Assembly (NCBI GenBank): GCA_002067065.1
Contig: MVPY01000043.1
Span: 134,501 to 198,500 of the forward strand
Reading direction: 5' to 3'
Origin: Methanobacterium sp. PtaB.Bin024
Lineage (GTDB): Archaea; Methanobacteriota; Methanobacteria; Methanobacteriales; Methanobacteriaceae
Length of the DNA: 64,000 nucleotides
A program made the position numbers and the translations under genes. The first letter of the stretch is position 1. Each line of letters begins with the position of its first letter. Under the pieces are notes generated by a model. The model worked only from the letters and a program-made list of their open reading frames with translations, was not told where the DNA came from and searched no databases. Shown here piece by piece: positions 33,345 through 41,474 of the stretch.

Positions 33345-35339
33345 TTAGTGTATACAGATAAAGGAGGGACAACCCCCTGAATACTCAGATTTGGCACTTA
33401 AATATTCATGGTCCTGGTTTTCTGGAATTATACCTAAATATAAAACCTGTTTTTCTTTACTCCCGTACCTGTAAACTGTTATTCCTTTACATTTAAGTTG
33501 ATGGGCCAGTATGAAAACCTTCTTAACATCTTCATGTGTTGCATCAGAAGGCAGGTTAACTGTTTTGGACACTGCATTATCAGTGTGTTTCTGGAATGCA
33601 GCCTGCATCCGCACCTGCCAGACTGGATCCACCTCATAGGTAGTGACAAAAATCCGTTGGAGGTCGTCTGGAATTTCTTTTAATCCCTGAAGTGAACCTT
33701 TCCTGGCAATTTTCATCATGAGCTTTTCTGAGTAGATTCCCCTCTCTCGGGCCATTTCTTCAAAAAGAGGGTTTACTTCAAGTAGTTTAGCACCGTCCAG
33801 CACATCCCTCTGGAAACTAACAGCAAATAGGGGTTCAATCCCACTGGAAACTCCTGCAATTATACTTATGCTGCCTGTGGGGGCGATGGTAGTAGTGGTG
33901 GCATTTCGCATTGCAGCATAACCTTCATTGTCCCACCTACTTCTTTTAAATGCAGGGAATGATCCTTTGATTTTTCCCAGTTCCAGGGAGGCCTCTCTGG
34001 CGGTTGTGCTGATGAAACTCATGAGTTTGCCAGCCATATCCAGTGCTTCCTGGGAATTGTAAGGAATCTCTAGTCTGATTAACATGTCAGCAAAGCCCAT
34101 CACTCCCAGGCCGATCTTCCGGGTTTTTTGAGTTTTCTCCTCTATTTTATGTAGGGGGTACTGGTTGGCATCAATCACGTTATCCAAAAAATGCACCGCA
34201 GTTTCAATGGTTTTTTTCAGTTCATCCCATAGAATCTCTCCATTTTCCACCATTTGAGCCAGGTTTATGGATCCCAGGTTGCAGGACTCATAGGAAAGAA
34301 GAGGTTGTTCACCGCAGGGATTGGTTGCCTGGATCAATCCAAGATGGGGGGTGGGGTTGGCACGGTTTACCTCATCCATGAACAGTATTCCAGGATCACC
34401 ATTTTTCCAGGCCATATCTACCATTAAATCGAAAATCGTTCTAGCAGGAATTGATTTTACCACTTCACTGTTTCGAGGGTTCACCAGATCAATCTCAAGG
34501 TCATCCTTAACTGCATGCATGAACTCATCATTAACAGCCACAGATAGATTAAAATTGGTCAAATGGTCAATATTTGATTCTTTCCCACTTTTATTCTCAA
34601 GTTCATCTTTTTTCCTTCCATTTTTCCAGAATTCATATTTTTTCCCATATTCATATTTTCCATTATTTTTTCCTTTGATGGTGATGAATTCCAGTATATC
34701 AGGATGATCAACTCTGAGTATGCCCATATTGGCACCCCTTCTCCGACCACCCTGTTTTATCACCTCAGTAGCTGCATCATAGATGTGCATGAACGAAATG
34801 GGTCCGGATGCAATCCCTTTAGTTGACCGAACCACATCTCCTACGGGTCGAATTTTGGAAAATGAGAAACCAACCCCTCCTCCTGATTTATGGATAAGGG
34901 CCATATGCTTTAATGAATCAAATATACCTTCTATCGAATCTTCCACAGGCAAAACAAAACATGCAGATAACTGATTTAGGGAAGTGCCAGCATTCATCAG
35001 AGTGGGGGAGTTTGGAAGAAACTTTAGACTAGTCATTAAACGGTAAAATTCTTCCTGAAGAGCTTCAATGTCTGCATTTTTATCATATTGAAGATCTACT
35101 TGGGCTATATTCTCAGCCACCCTTCTGAACATTTCTTCAGGGGTTTCAGTAACTCGCCCTCCCTCATCTTTGATGAGGTATCTTTTTTCCAAAACTTTCA
35201 GGGCATTAACAGAAAGTTCGAGTTTGCCAGAAACAATTTTATTATTTTTTCTGATAAGTGAGGCCCCCTCAATTGCATGATTATATTTTGTTCTTTTTAA
35301 TAGAAATAAGAGTTTAAAAGATAGAAAGTTTAAAGACAA
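33345..35339 (-). CDS. nrdJ: Ribonucleotide reductase, adenosylcobalamin-dependent (class II)
   Basis: Reduces ribonucleotides for DNA synthesis. Catalytic motifs are visible: SACFVLP (first redox Cys), NPCGEQPLLSYESCNLGSINL (Asn, radical Cys, Glu, and partner Cys) and ATTTTIAPTGSIS. The C-terminus ends in GGCPSFIC, a Cys pair for re-reduction. No small radical subunit is nearby, so class II is the best call. Residues 222-257 are an extra Lys/Glu/Gly-rich segment. The TTG at 35339 is used here, but a TATA-like sequence lies inside the first 25 codons, so the true start is probably near 35255 (see findings). Confidence 0.9.
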   Translation of the reverse strand: MSLNFLSFKLLFLLKRTKYNHAIEGASLIRKNNKIVSGKLELSVNALKVLEKRYLIKDEGGRVTETPEEMFRRVAENIAQVDLQYDKNADIEALQEEFYRLMTSLKFLPNSPTLMNAGTSLNQLSACFVLPVEDSIEGIFDSLKHMALIHKSGGGVGFSFSKIRPVGDVVRSTKGIASGPISFMHIYDAATEVIKQGGRRRGANMGILRVDHPDILEFITIKGKNNGKYEYGKKYEFWKNGRKKDELENKSGKESNIDHLTNFNLSVAVNDEFMHAVKDDLEIDLVNPRNSEVVKSIPARTIFDLMVDMAWKNGDPGILFMDEVNRANPTPHLGLIQATNPCGEQPLLSYESCNLGSINLAQMVENGEILWDELKKTIETAVHFLDNVIDANQYPLHKIEEKTQKTRKIGLGVMGFADMLIRLEIPYNSQEALDMAGKLMSFISTTAREASLELGKIKGSFPAFKRSRWDNEGYAAMRNATTTTIAPTGSISIIAGVSSGIEPLFAVSFQRDVLDGAKLLEVNPLFEEMARERGIYSEKLMMKIARKGSLQGLKEIPDDLQRIFVTTYEVDPVWQVRMQAAFQKHTDNAVSKTVNLPSDATHEDVKKVFILAHQLKCKGITVYRYGSKEKQVLYLGIIPENQDHEYLSAKSEYSGGCPSFICIH

Positions 35340-35429
35340 GATGAGTATGATAAGGTTTTTTGCACTGACAATTTTAGCTGTATTAAAGAAAAAAGGTTAT
35401 AAAAAGTTTATAAAATTAATAAAAAGTGA

Positions 35430-36455
35430 TTATTCAAACATTTTACGCATGCATCGTCTGATGGTACCTTCAGATGCCCTTTCACCCATAAGGGCTAGGA
35501 GTTCCTTGGCCAGAGCCTGAGCAGCCACTAGATTAGTTGGTTTTATTTCAGCTTCCCTGGAATTCTCTATCAACTCATGGTCCAGGTCAGATAAAGTTTC
35601 TAAAGCCGCATCTAAATCTTTTTGTTCCTCTAAAAGGTGCATAGAACTGGCACTTTTCACCAGTAATTCAGGATCCATTGCTTTCAGGAGTCCTGCAACC
35701 CCTGAGGACTCGACCAGGGAGGCCATGGTCTGCAAGGTCATAAGGATCTGTTTTTCAACCATCTCCTGGGGAGCTTTAATGATCTTGGTCCCCACTTGAT
35801 AATAGTCCAGAACACCGGAGAGGGTCACCGCTGTCACCAGGGATCCCATATCTGCCACAGATGATGAAACATCAGCAGGCACAATATAAGCCTCTTTTTT
35901 ACAGTCTCTGGCCAGGTCAACACATTTGTGGATCTGTTCTGATGTGGCCAGATCCAGATCATTGGTGGTATGACCTCCTATGACGTAGTGACCATGCTGT
36001 GGAGTTCCAGGAACTGCTGCCGGGTGCATGGAACAAATACCCACATCATTCCTTTTTCTTTTTATTTCAAGTTCCAGAACATAGTACAGAACCAGGGGAG
36101 AAACTGTACATGTATTGGCAATCACCCCATTTTCTGGAAGGTGTTTTATGATGTTCTTGGCTATGTTGAATGTTGATTTACCAAAAGGGGTGAAAAGGAC
36201 AGCTATTTCTGCGTTACGAGCAGCTTCAGCATCATCAGAGGTAACCGTCACCCCTTTATCTTCAACAACTTTCCACATGTCTGGGAGGAGCATATTACGC
36301 TCTGGTTCGGCAAGGTAAACATCATGACCAGCTTCCTTAAATTCGATGGCCATCCTGCTACCTCCATATGGTGGGGTTCCCCCATATTTTTCAGGTAGTT
36401 TGAGCTGATTAACATATAGGTCCTGATTACCAGCACCATAAACTGCGATTTTCAT
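35430..36455 (-). CDS. hmdII: Hmd paralogue (HmdII/HmdIII type), probably not an active hydrogenase
   Basis: 341 aa, homologous to [Fe]-hydrogenase Hmd (Rossmann start MKIAVYGAGNQ; MHPAAVPGTPQ; helical C-terminal domain). The iron-ligand cysteine is kept (Cys116 in NTCTVSP), but the catalytic His14 of Hmd is Tyr14 here. Paralogues of this class bind the FeGP cofactor but are described as lacking hydrogenase activity, with a sensing role proposed. The ATG follows TTGGTGATTGGAAA. It is the last gene of a co-directional set with an MvhD-like protein, FdhB and a truncated FdhA. Confidence 0.9.
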   Translation of the reverse strand: MKIAVYGAGNQDLYVNQLKLPEKYGGTPPYGGSRMAIEFKEAGHDVYLAEPERNMLLPDMWKVVEDKGVTVTSDDAEAARNAEIAVLFTPFGKSTFNIAKNIIKHLPENGVIANTCTVSPLVLYYVLELEIKRKRNDVGICSMHPAAVPGTPQHGHYVIGGHTTNDLDLATSEQIHKCVDLARDCKKEAYIVPADVSSSVADMGSLVTAVTLSGVLDYYQVGTKIIKAPQEMVEKQILMTLQTMASLVESSGVAGLLKAMDPELLVKSASSMHLLEEQKDLDAALETLSDLDHELIENSREAEIKPTNLVAAQALAKELLALMGERASEGTIRRCMRKMFE

Positions 36456-36503
36456 TTTCCAATCACCAAAAGAAAGGATTTAAAAAAATAAAATAGTTAA
36501 TTT

Positions 36504-36953
36504 TTAAATCTTGGCAGTGAATTTTGCCTGGGTGCTAATTTGGGGTGTTGATCTTTTAAGTGGTCCAATTGATTTTATAGTATCTGCGAATTCTTTCATT
36601 GTTTCCTGGAACTTCTCACCCTCTGAAGCGGATATCCATTCGAATCTAAACCTTTCCCTTTCAATCCCAAATTCAGGTAGAAGTTCTTCAACCAGTTTGG
36701 CTCGACGGTTCCATTTATAGTTCCCAGCATCGTAGTGGCAGTCTCCCATATGGCAACCACCCACAAAAACACCATCTGCACCTTCTTTAAATGCTTTAAG
36801 CACCATTGATGGGTTAATACGGCCGGAACACATCACTCTTAAAATTCTAACATTGGGAGGGTACTGCATTCTGGCTGTGCCTGCGGTGTCTGCACCCCCA
36901 TAGCAACACCAGTTACAACAAAACCCCACAATTTTCACATCTTCTTCAGACAT
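36504..36953 (-). CDS. MvhD/VhuD-like iron-sulfur protein
   Basis: 149 aa. Belongs to the MvhD family, the [2Fe-2S] protein that passes electrons from a hydrogenase or formate dehydrogenase to heterodisulfide reductase HdrA. The conserved Cys are present: GFCCNWCCYGGAD, RVMCSGR and GGCHMGDCHY. A GTG at 36962 is in frame but lies in the ribosome binding site GGTGATAGAA; the ATG at 36953 is the start. No mvhA/mvhG hydrogenase genes are nearby; its neighbours are fdhB and hmdII, so this is an extra copy with its own partners. Confidence 0.88.
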   Translation of the reverse strand: MSEEDVKIVGFCCNWCCYGGADTAGTARMQYPPNVRILRVMCSGRINPSMVLKAFKEGADGVFVGGCHMGDCHYDAGNYKWNRRAKLVEELLPEFGIERERFRFEWISASEGEKFQETMKEFADTIKSIGPLKRSTPQISTQAKFTAKI

Positions 36954-37022
36954 TTCTATCACCTTAACTTCTTTATGCTATTTTAATAAAGATTTAATAG
37001 TTTTTACTAATAAAACCCATTT

Positions 37023-38171
37023 TTATTCCTTTTCTGGACTGTACAATGGAGGTAACTCTTCACTCACGCCTGCTATGAATCCAGTGTCATCCCGGTATTT
37101 TTTCTGCATCCTGTGGAAGATACGGGCCAGGGGAATCTCCATGGGACACACATCTTCACATTGTCCGCAGTTAACACAACTAAAACACATGTGGGACAGT
37201 CTAACTCCCTGGAAAGTGAGAGGATCTGGTGCTATCTCATCTTCATCAGTATAGAAATCTTTTTCCAGATCGCACTCCTTACAGAAACAGATAGGACACA
37301 CATCCCGGCAGGCGTAGCACTTGATGCAGCGGTTCCAGTATTCATCCCAGTTTTCTGGGGCAGGATAATCTTCTTCCAAGTATTTATCCTGGAATTTACG
37401 GGCTAACTTTATCATCACATTTTCAATCTTTTCTCTTATGGCAATTGCCTTTTCGGAAGGGGTTTTAACATCTATATATCCATTCTTTCTAGCATTTTCC
37501 ACCAGAGTTTTCCCTTTCTCTGTGACCACTTCTATGAAAGTCCATCCAGGCTCGGCACCCCAGTTACCACAGGCCAGATCTGCATTTCTCGGAATTTTCA
37601 ATTCACATCTCTGGCAATTGTTGCGTCTTCCAAATCCTTTCTCTTCTAATTCATCGATTTCCACAGATTTATGAGTTCCATCAGCCAGTTCAATGATGAA
37701 TTTCCCCTTATCAATTTCTTCAGCCACCACCTCTGCTGGATCTACATCATAGAACATTTCTATCATTTTCCGGGCAGTGATAGGCATCACGGTCCCTCCA
37801 CAGTTAAGACCTATTTTGTAGATGGCATCAGGGTTGATTTGATGCCTTTTTTCCAGTTCTTTAATGGCCATTGCATCGCAGGGTTTCACACTAACTGCCA
37901 ATCGTATGTCATTTAAGTGTTTGCTTATCAGGTCTCCGAACATGGTTGGTGCACAGTGCAGAGAACCGCAAGTTTCAACTATCTCCTCTGAGTTTTCAAC
38001 CAGGGTAGGAATACCATCATATACATCTTCTCCCCGGGTTAGAGTTAAAACTCCGTCAACCAGTTGTTGATCTAACAGATATTTGAATAAGGCACTTACT
38101 GCGCCTCCACATTCTCCTTTTTTGGCTAATTCTTCATCTTTTGCCTTGGCAAGTAAAAATTGTGGTTCCAT
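37023..38171 (-). CDS. fdhB: F420-dehydrogenase beta subunit, FdhB type
   Basis: 382 aa. N-terminal F420/FAD-binding FrhB-FdhB domain (GECGGAVSALFKYLLDQ; CGSLHCAPTM; SVKPCDAMAI; GLNCGGTVMP) followed by two ferredoxin-type [4Fe-4S] sites (CIKCYACRDVCP and CVNCGQCEDVCP). Formate dehydrogenase beta subunits of this type move electrons between the catalytic subunit and F420 or Hdr. The ATG follows AAGGTGATATAA. It starts 10 bp after the truncated FdhA gene. F420 oxidoreductase activity is plausible from the intact sites; the electron donor here is not clear. Confidence 0.9.
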   Translation of the reverse strand: MEPQFLLAKAKDEELAKKGECGGAVSALFKYLLDQQLVDGVLTLTRGEDVYDGIPTLVENSEEIVETCGSLHCAPTMFGDLISKHLNDIRLAVSVKPCDAMAIKELEKRHQINPDAIYKIGLNCGGTVMPITARKMIEMFYDVDPAEVVAEEIDKGKFIIELADGTHKSVEIDELEEKGFGRRNNCQRCELKIPRNADLACGNWGAEPGWTFIEVVTEKGKTLVENARKNGYIDVKTPSEKAIAIREKIENVMIKLARKFQDKYLEEDYPAPENWDEYWNRCIKCYACRDVCPICFCKECDLEKDFYTDEDEIAPDPLTFQGVRLSHMCFSCVNCGQCEDVCPMEIPLARIFHRMQKKYRDDTGFIAGVSEELPPLYSPEKE

Positions 38172-38181
38172 TTATATCACC

Positions 38182-39282
38182 TTACAACTCCAACCCCATT
38201 TTTTCTGCAAGTTCCCTTATTATGGTCACATCATCAATGGCATTTCCTGGTGGTTCAACTATTTTTTCGAAGTTCTGAGTTTCTCCCGCAGTGTTGGTAA
38301 AAGAACCAGTTTTTTCAGCCCAGCAAGATCCTGGGAGGACCACATCAGACATCAAAACCGTTTCATTCACTAAAAAATTCTGTGTAATTAAAAATTCAAT
38401 GTTTTTCAGGGATTCTTCCATATAGGAAGCAGGGTCATCTCCCACCACATACAATATTTTCACTTTTTCAAGCAGATCCTTCAATTCATCTTCACTTAGG
38501 GCAGGAAGAAGGTTCATGGCCCCTCTGCTGTTACACTCCTCCATCACTGGGAGTAATTTGACATGGGAGTCCTGGAAAAATTTAAGGCTATTTTCAAATT
38601 CTTCACCACTTAATCCACTGATAATGACTGTTGATAATTGCTGAGGGTTTTCCAGAACATTCCGGTTAATATTATCTAAAAATGAGGATGTTGATTCAAT
38701 TTGGATGTATTCATCTGAATTTATTCCAGTCAGGGTTTTTTCAGGGTAATCAGCTGCGATTATTTCTGCTCCCCCTTCTTTTGCCAGTATAACCCGCCTA
38801 CCTAAGAGAGGATTTTCCTTTAGGATGTCTCCAATTATTAAAATGAAATCTGAGTTTTCCACATCATCGAGGGGGGCTGTTTTGAAGTTGAAGGTAGGAA
38901 TGTTCTTAGCATTGTATCCTATATTTTCAACACCCAATGTTGTAGCAAATTTTTTCAAGGTTTCATATTCTTCATTGGTGCAATCACCAGAGGCAATGAT
39001 TCCAATTTCACGATTCTCGTAGGATTTTAGTTGGGAGGCAGCAGTTTCTAATGCATATTCCCAATTGACCTGTTCAAGACCTCCTTTTCTTAGTAAAGGA
39101 TCTTTTAAGCGGTTTTCATTCAATATTTGGTAGGAATCTCTTCCTTTTTTACAGTTTTTTCCTTGGTTAATGGGATGTCTTTTGTAGGGATAGGTTCCCA
39201 CTGCTTTCTGGTCCTTGATTATCAGGTTCACTCCGCACCCCACACTACAGGAGGGGCAGATGGTATGGGCTACTTTTAACAT
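38182..39282 (-). CDS. Truncated FdhA-like molybdopterin oxidoreductase homologue without active site
   Basis: 366 aa, about half of a normal FdhA (near 680 aa). The N-terminal [4Fe-4S] ligands are intact (Cys9, Cys12, Cys16, Cys44 in CPSCSVGCG and KNCKKG). The middle retains the Moco-enzyme Rossmann-like part (DSDFILIIGD-type segment at 128-140). There is no selenocysteine (no in-frame TGA) or Cys/His active-site motif where FdhA has one, and the C-terminal molybdopterin-binding domain is absent. The ORF is uninterrupted and is followed 10 bp later by fdhB, so it is not a decaying fragment. Probably an electron-relay or scaffold subunit, as NuoG is in complex I. Confidence 0.8.
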   Translation of the reverse strand: MLKVAHTICPSCSVGCGVNLIIKDQKAVGTYPYKRHPINQGKNCKKGRDSYQILNENRLKDPLLRKGGLEQVNWEYALETAASQLKSYENREIGIIASGDCTNEEYETLKKFATTLGVENIGYNAKNIPTFNFKTAPLDDVENSDFILIIGDILKENPLLGRRVILAKEGGAEIIAADYPEKTLTGINSDEYIQIESTSSFLDNINRNVLENPQQLSTVIISGLSGEEFENSLKFFQDSHVKLLPVMEECNSRGAMNLLPALSEDELKDLLEKVKILYVVGDDPASYMEESLKNIEFLITQNFLVNETVLMSDVVLPGSCWAEKTGSFTNTAGETQNFEKIVEPPGNAIDDVTIIRELAEKMGLEL

Positions 39283-39438
39283 TTTTTACACCTTTCTATT
39301 GTTTGATTTGATTCCATTTGATCGTTATCTGATAAATTTCCGAGTAAAGGATTATTAAAGAATAAAATTCTCTCAAAATGGTTAATTTGGATTTTAGATC
39401 AGTTTTCTTCTTACAGGATGTAAACTTTTTTTTACAGA

Positions 39439-39825
39439 TTAATTTTTGAATTCACATGAAAAACAGTTTAAATAGACTTCTGGGACATTTTTGATGGTTA
39501 ATACGCTGTTTTTGGTGATGTTTACAATGTTTATCATGGTATTCATGCACTTATCCAGTATGAGTGGGGAGAGTTCATCAGAACGTTTCTCTAAATCTTC
39601 TGTCTGGTCTACACAGTCTAAAGAACCTTGTACTGCAAATTGGATAGGCATTTCACCCATTGCATTCAAGGTACAAACATATTCCATGTTTCCTTCATCT
39701 GTTTTGGTGTATTCAATACTCCAATCAATATTCAGGTTTAAATCACAGCTTTTTGGATTTATTCCCGGTCGAATCATCTTGATTTTATTTATACAAACAT
39801 CCACATTAGTATTACTTATTATCAT
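39439..39825 (-). CDS. Hypothetical protein (weak SecB-like pattern)
   Basis: 128 aa. The ATG at 39825 follows ACGGAGGTAATATAAAA, an excellent ribosome binding site, so the gene is real. The alternating hydrophobic pattern (LNLNIDWSIEYTKTDEGNMEYVCTLNAMGEMPIQFAVQG, later ELSPLILDKCMNTMINIVNIT) resembles SecB-like chaperones, but I cannot confirm it. Six Cys residues, two of them in the C-terminal CFSC. Upstream on the minus strand lies GTAATACTACTTAAG, similar to a sequence before hcgE. Confidence 0.65.
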   Translation of the reverse strand: MIISNTNVDVCINKIKMIRPGINPKSCDLNLNIDWSIEYTKTDEGNMEYVCTLNAMGEMPIQFAVQGSLDCVDQTEDLEKRSDELSPLILDKCMNTMINIVNITKNSVLTIKNVPEVYLNCFSCEFKN

Positions 39826-40746
39826 TTTTATATTACCTCCGTGATGATTAATAAATCCTTAAGTAGTATTACACTTATAAATCTTTGGGCTAAGAAAAAG
39901 ACCTGTGAACCTTTTTTAATCCATAAATTTAAGTACATAGGTATATAATTGAATTTGAATGGTTCATATTCTTTATTTTGCTCAAATTCTTCTGTTTTGC
40001 CAGTTTTTCTTTTATTTTTCTCCATATCTATTAATGACATTTTACTTATTGGGGTTAAATTAGGGGAGAAATTCAAGAAAAGCCTTTTTGATATCCTTTT
40101 TTAAAAATCCATAATTTTTGGAAAAAATATTATTACTTAGAATTTATTTATTACAAATTAGGTATGATAATGATATATATAATAAATTTTTTATAAATAT
40201 TAATATCAACATTAACTTATCTGATTTTTTCCAGGGATTTTCGAATTTCATATCAGAAGAATATCCAAGGAAGGTATCTAACCATGGAAATCATCTAGTT
40301 ATAACATTGTATAAATGAAATGTTTTTGTAGAGGTGTTGTTAAGGATAACATTGATGATTATGGTTTTTAATCCCAATATCATCTCATTTTCACATGATT
40401 TTTGTTATAATATACAAACCACAGATTATAAGTCATAAATTTTGTGTTTAGTACGAATTAATTCAATATCATGGCGTAACCACAATGTTTATATAGTTGT
40501 TACTACTTCTTATGTGACTAACTAATAGTAATAAAATAAATTACGGTCATAATATTACTATTGGTTACAACATTGTGTGGATTTGGCAGTGTTTAATGGA
40601 TTGCCACCATTACTGTCAATTCCTTCCTACAGAGAATGGAGGCTAATATGGTCTCCTTTTACTATAATTACAAGATAAAAAAAAGTTTGAATGTGATTAA
40701 ATAGGGAATATTGAGTCTAAATAGTTTAAGAACTGGAGTTGAAATA
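39826..40746. other. Long AT-rich intergenic region before mcrD
   Basis: About 920 bp. The first part contains the promoter of the minus-strand gene at 39825. A strong TATA-like GTTTATATAG (40487-40496) faces mcrD, placing the start of its transcript near 40520 and giving a leader of over 200 nt. The leader contains a 16-codon ORF (start MDCHHYCQFLP, about 40596-40646) of uncertain meaning. No stable RNA is recognisable. Confidence 0.45.
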
Positions 40747-41211
40747 ATGGACACCGAAAATCAAAAAACTGATATTGAAATATTTCCCCACCGCTTGTTG
40801 GGGTGTGAAACCACCGAAAAATTGTTGAGTGATTTGGAAAATATTGAGGCAGTGAACAGAATAGTTCTCCATGGAAGGAGACTACCACTGGAAGATGGAG
40901 AAGAACCACGATTCATAACTATCAAAGGTGAAAGAATTGATTTGCACGTTAAAACCGGCAGGGTTCTAATTGAAATTATAACCACTGAAATAGAAGATCC
41001 AGACGCATTTCATGACAGGATCAGGGAGGTATGTAACCAACATTTACCATTTGGATTTAACATGACTGAAGGAACTTTCATACGTAAAAAGAAAACGGTA
41101 TCTGATGGGCTAAAATATGGTGAAAATTTAGATCATATCCCTGATGAAATGGTGGGATTAACTGATCAGAATGTTTTGGTCAGTGAAAGAGTATCAATCA
41201 TCAAGAAATAA
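40747..41211 (+). CDS. mcrD: Methyl-coenzyme M reductase operon protein D
   Basis: 154 aa, matching McrD (DIEIFPHRLLGCETTEKLLSDLENI, RIVLHGRRLP, RIDLHVKTGRVLIEI). McrD is encoded in mcr operons and is thought to assist assembly or activation of methyl-coenzyme M reductase. Here it stands alone, with no mcrB, C, G or A beside it, and lies just upstream of hmd. A TTG at 40711 is in frame but GGAGTTGAAATA supports the ATG at 40747. Confidence 0.88.
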   Translation: MDTENQKTDIEIFPHRLLGCETTEKLLSDLENIEAVNRIVLHGRRLPLEDGEEPRFITIKGERIDLHVKTGRVLIEIITTEIEDPDAFHDRIREVCNQHLPFGFNMTEGTFIRKKKTVSDGLKYGENLDHIPDEMVGLTDQNVLVSERVSIIKK

Positions 41212-41390
41212 TGGAACTATAATTATACTAGATTAATTACTGATCTACCGATTAATTACTAATTTTTATTAGATCATTTACCAATCATTTTTTTTTAATT
41301 GAATCATTAGAGTGTAACTTTATATTATAAATACTAAATATTTTATTATTTATTTTATGCACATTTACAAAATGTGGTAAAAATCAAAAC

Positions 41391-41444
41391 ATTTATATTA
41401 CATTTAGACTATCTAATTTTGTACTACTAAACCCGTAGGTAGTA
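41391..41444 (+). promoter_or_regulatory. hmd promoter with inverted repeat near the start site
   Basis: BRE/TATA-like AAAC-ATTTATATTA (TATA at 41391-41399) predicts transcription starting near 41420. An inverted repeat TACTAC-N11-GTAGTA (41422-41444) lies at or just after that point, a good place for an operator or a 5' hairpin. The ribosome binding site AAAGGAGTGATAGT follows. Confidence 0.55.
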
Positions 41445-41474
41445 TTAAGATTTGACGGAAAAAGGAGTGATAGT

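Noticed and set aside
34569..34676. Intein in the ribonucleotide reductase
   Set aside because: The insertion is only 36 residues and lacks splice-junction Cys/Ser and His-Asn motifs.
38182..39282. Truncated fdhA as a frameshifted or selenocysteine-interrupted gene
   Set aside because: The frame ends normally 10 bp before fdhB, no further FdhA-like coding sequence lies in any frame, and there is no in-frame TGA within the gene.
39828..40076. 82-codon minus-strand ORF just upstream of the gene at 39439-39825
   Set aside because: No ribosome binding site; it would cover the promoter of the well-supported downstream gene, and its Lys/Phe-rich sequence looks like translated AT-rich DNA.
40118..40318. 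66-codon plus-strand ORF in the long intergenic region before mcrD
   Set aside because: Composition is Ile/Asn-rich AT background, no ribosome binding site, no recognisable domain.
40596..40646. 16-codon ORF with a C-H-H-Y-C motif in the mcrD leader
   Set aside because: Too short and without a convincing ribosome binding site; mentioned only in the intergenic description.
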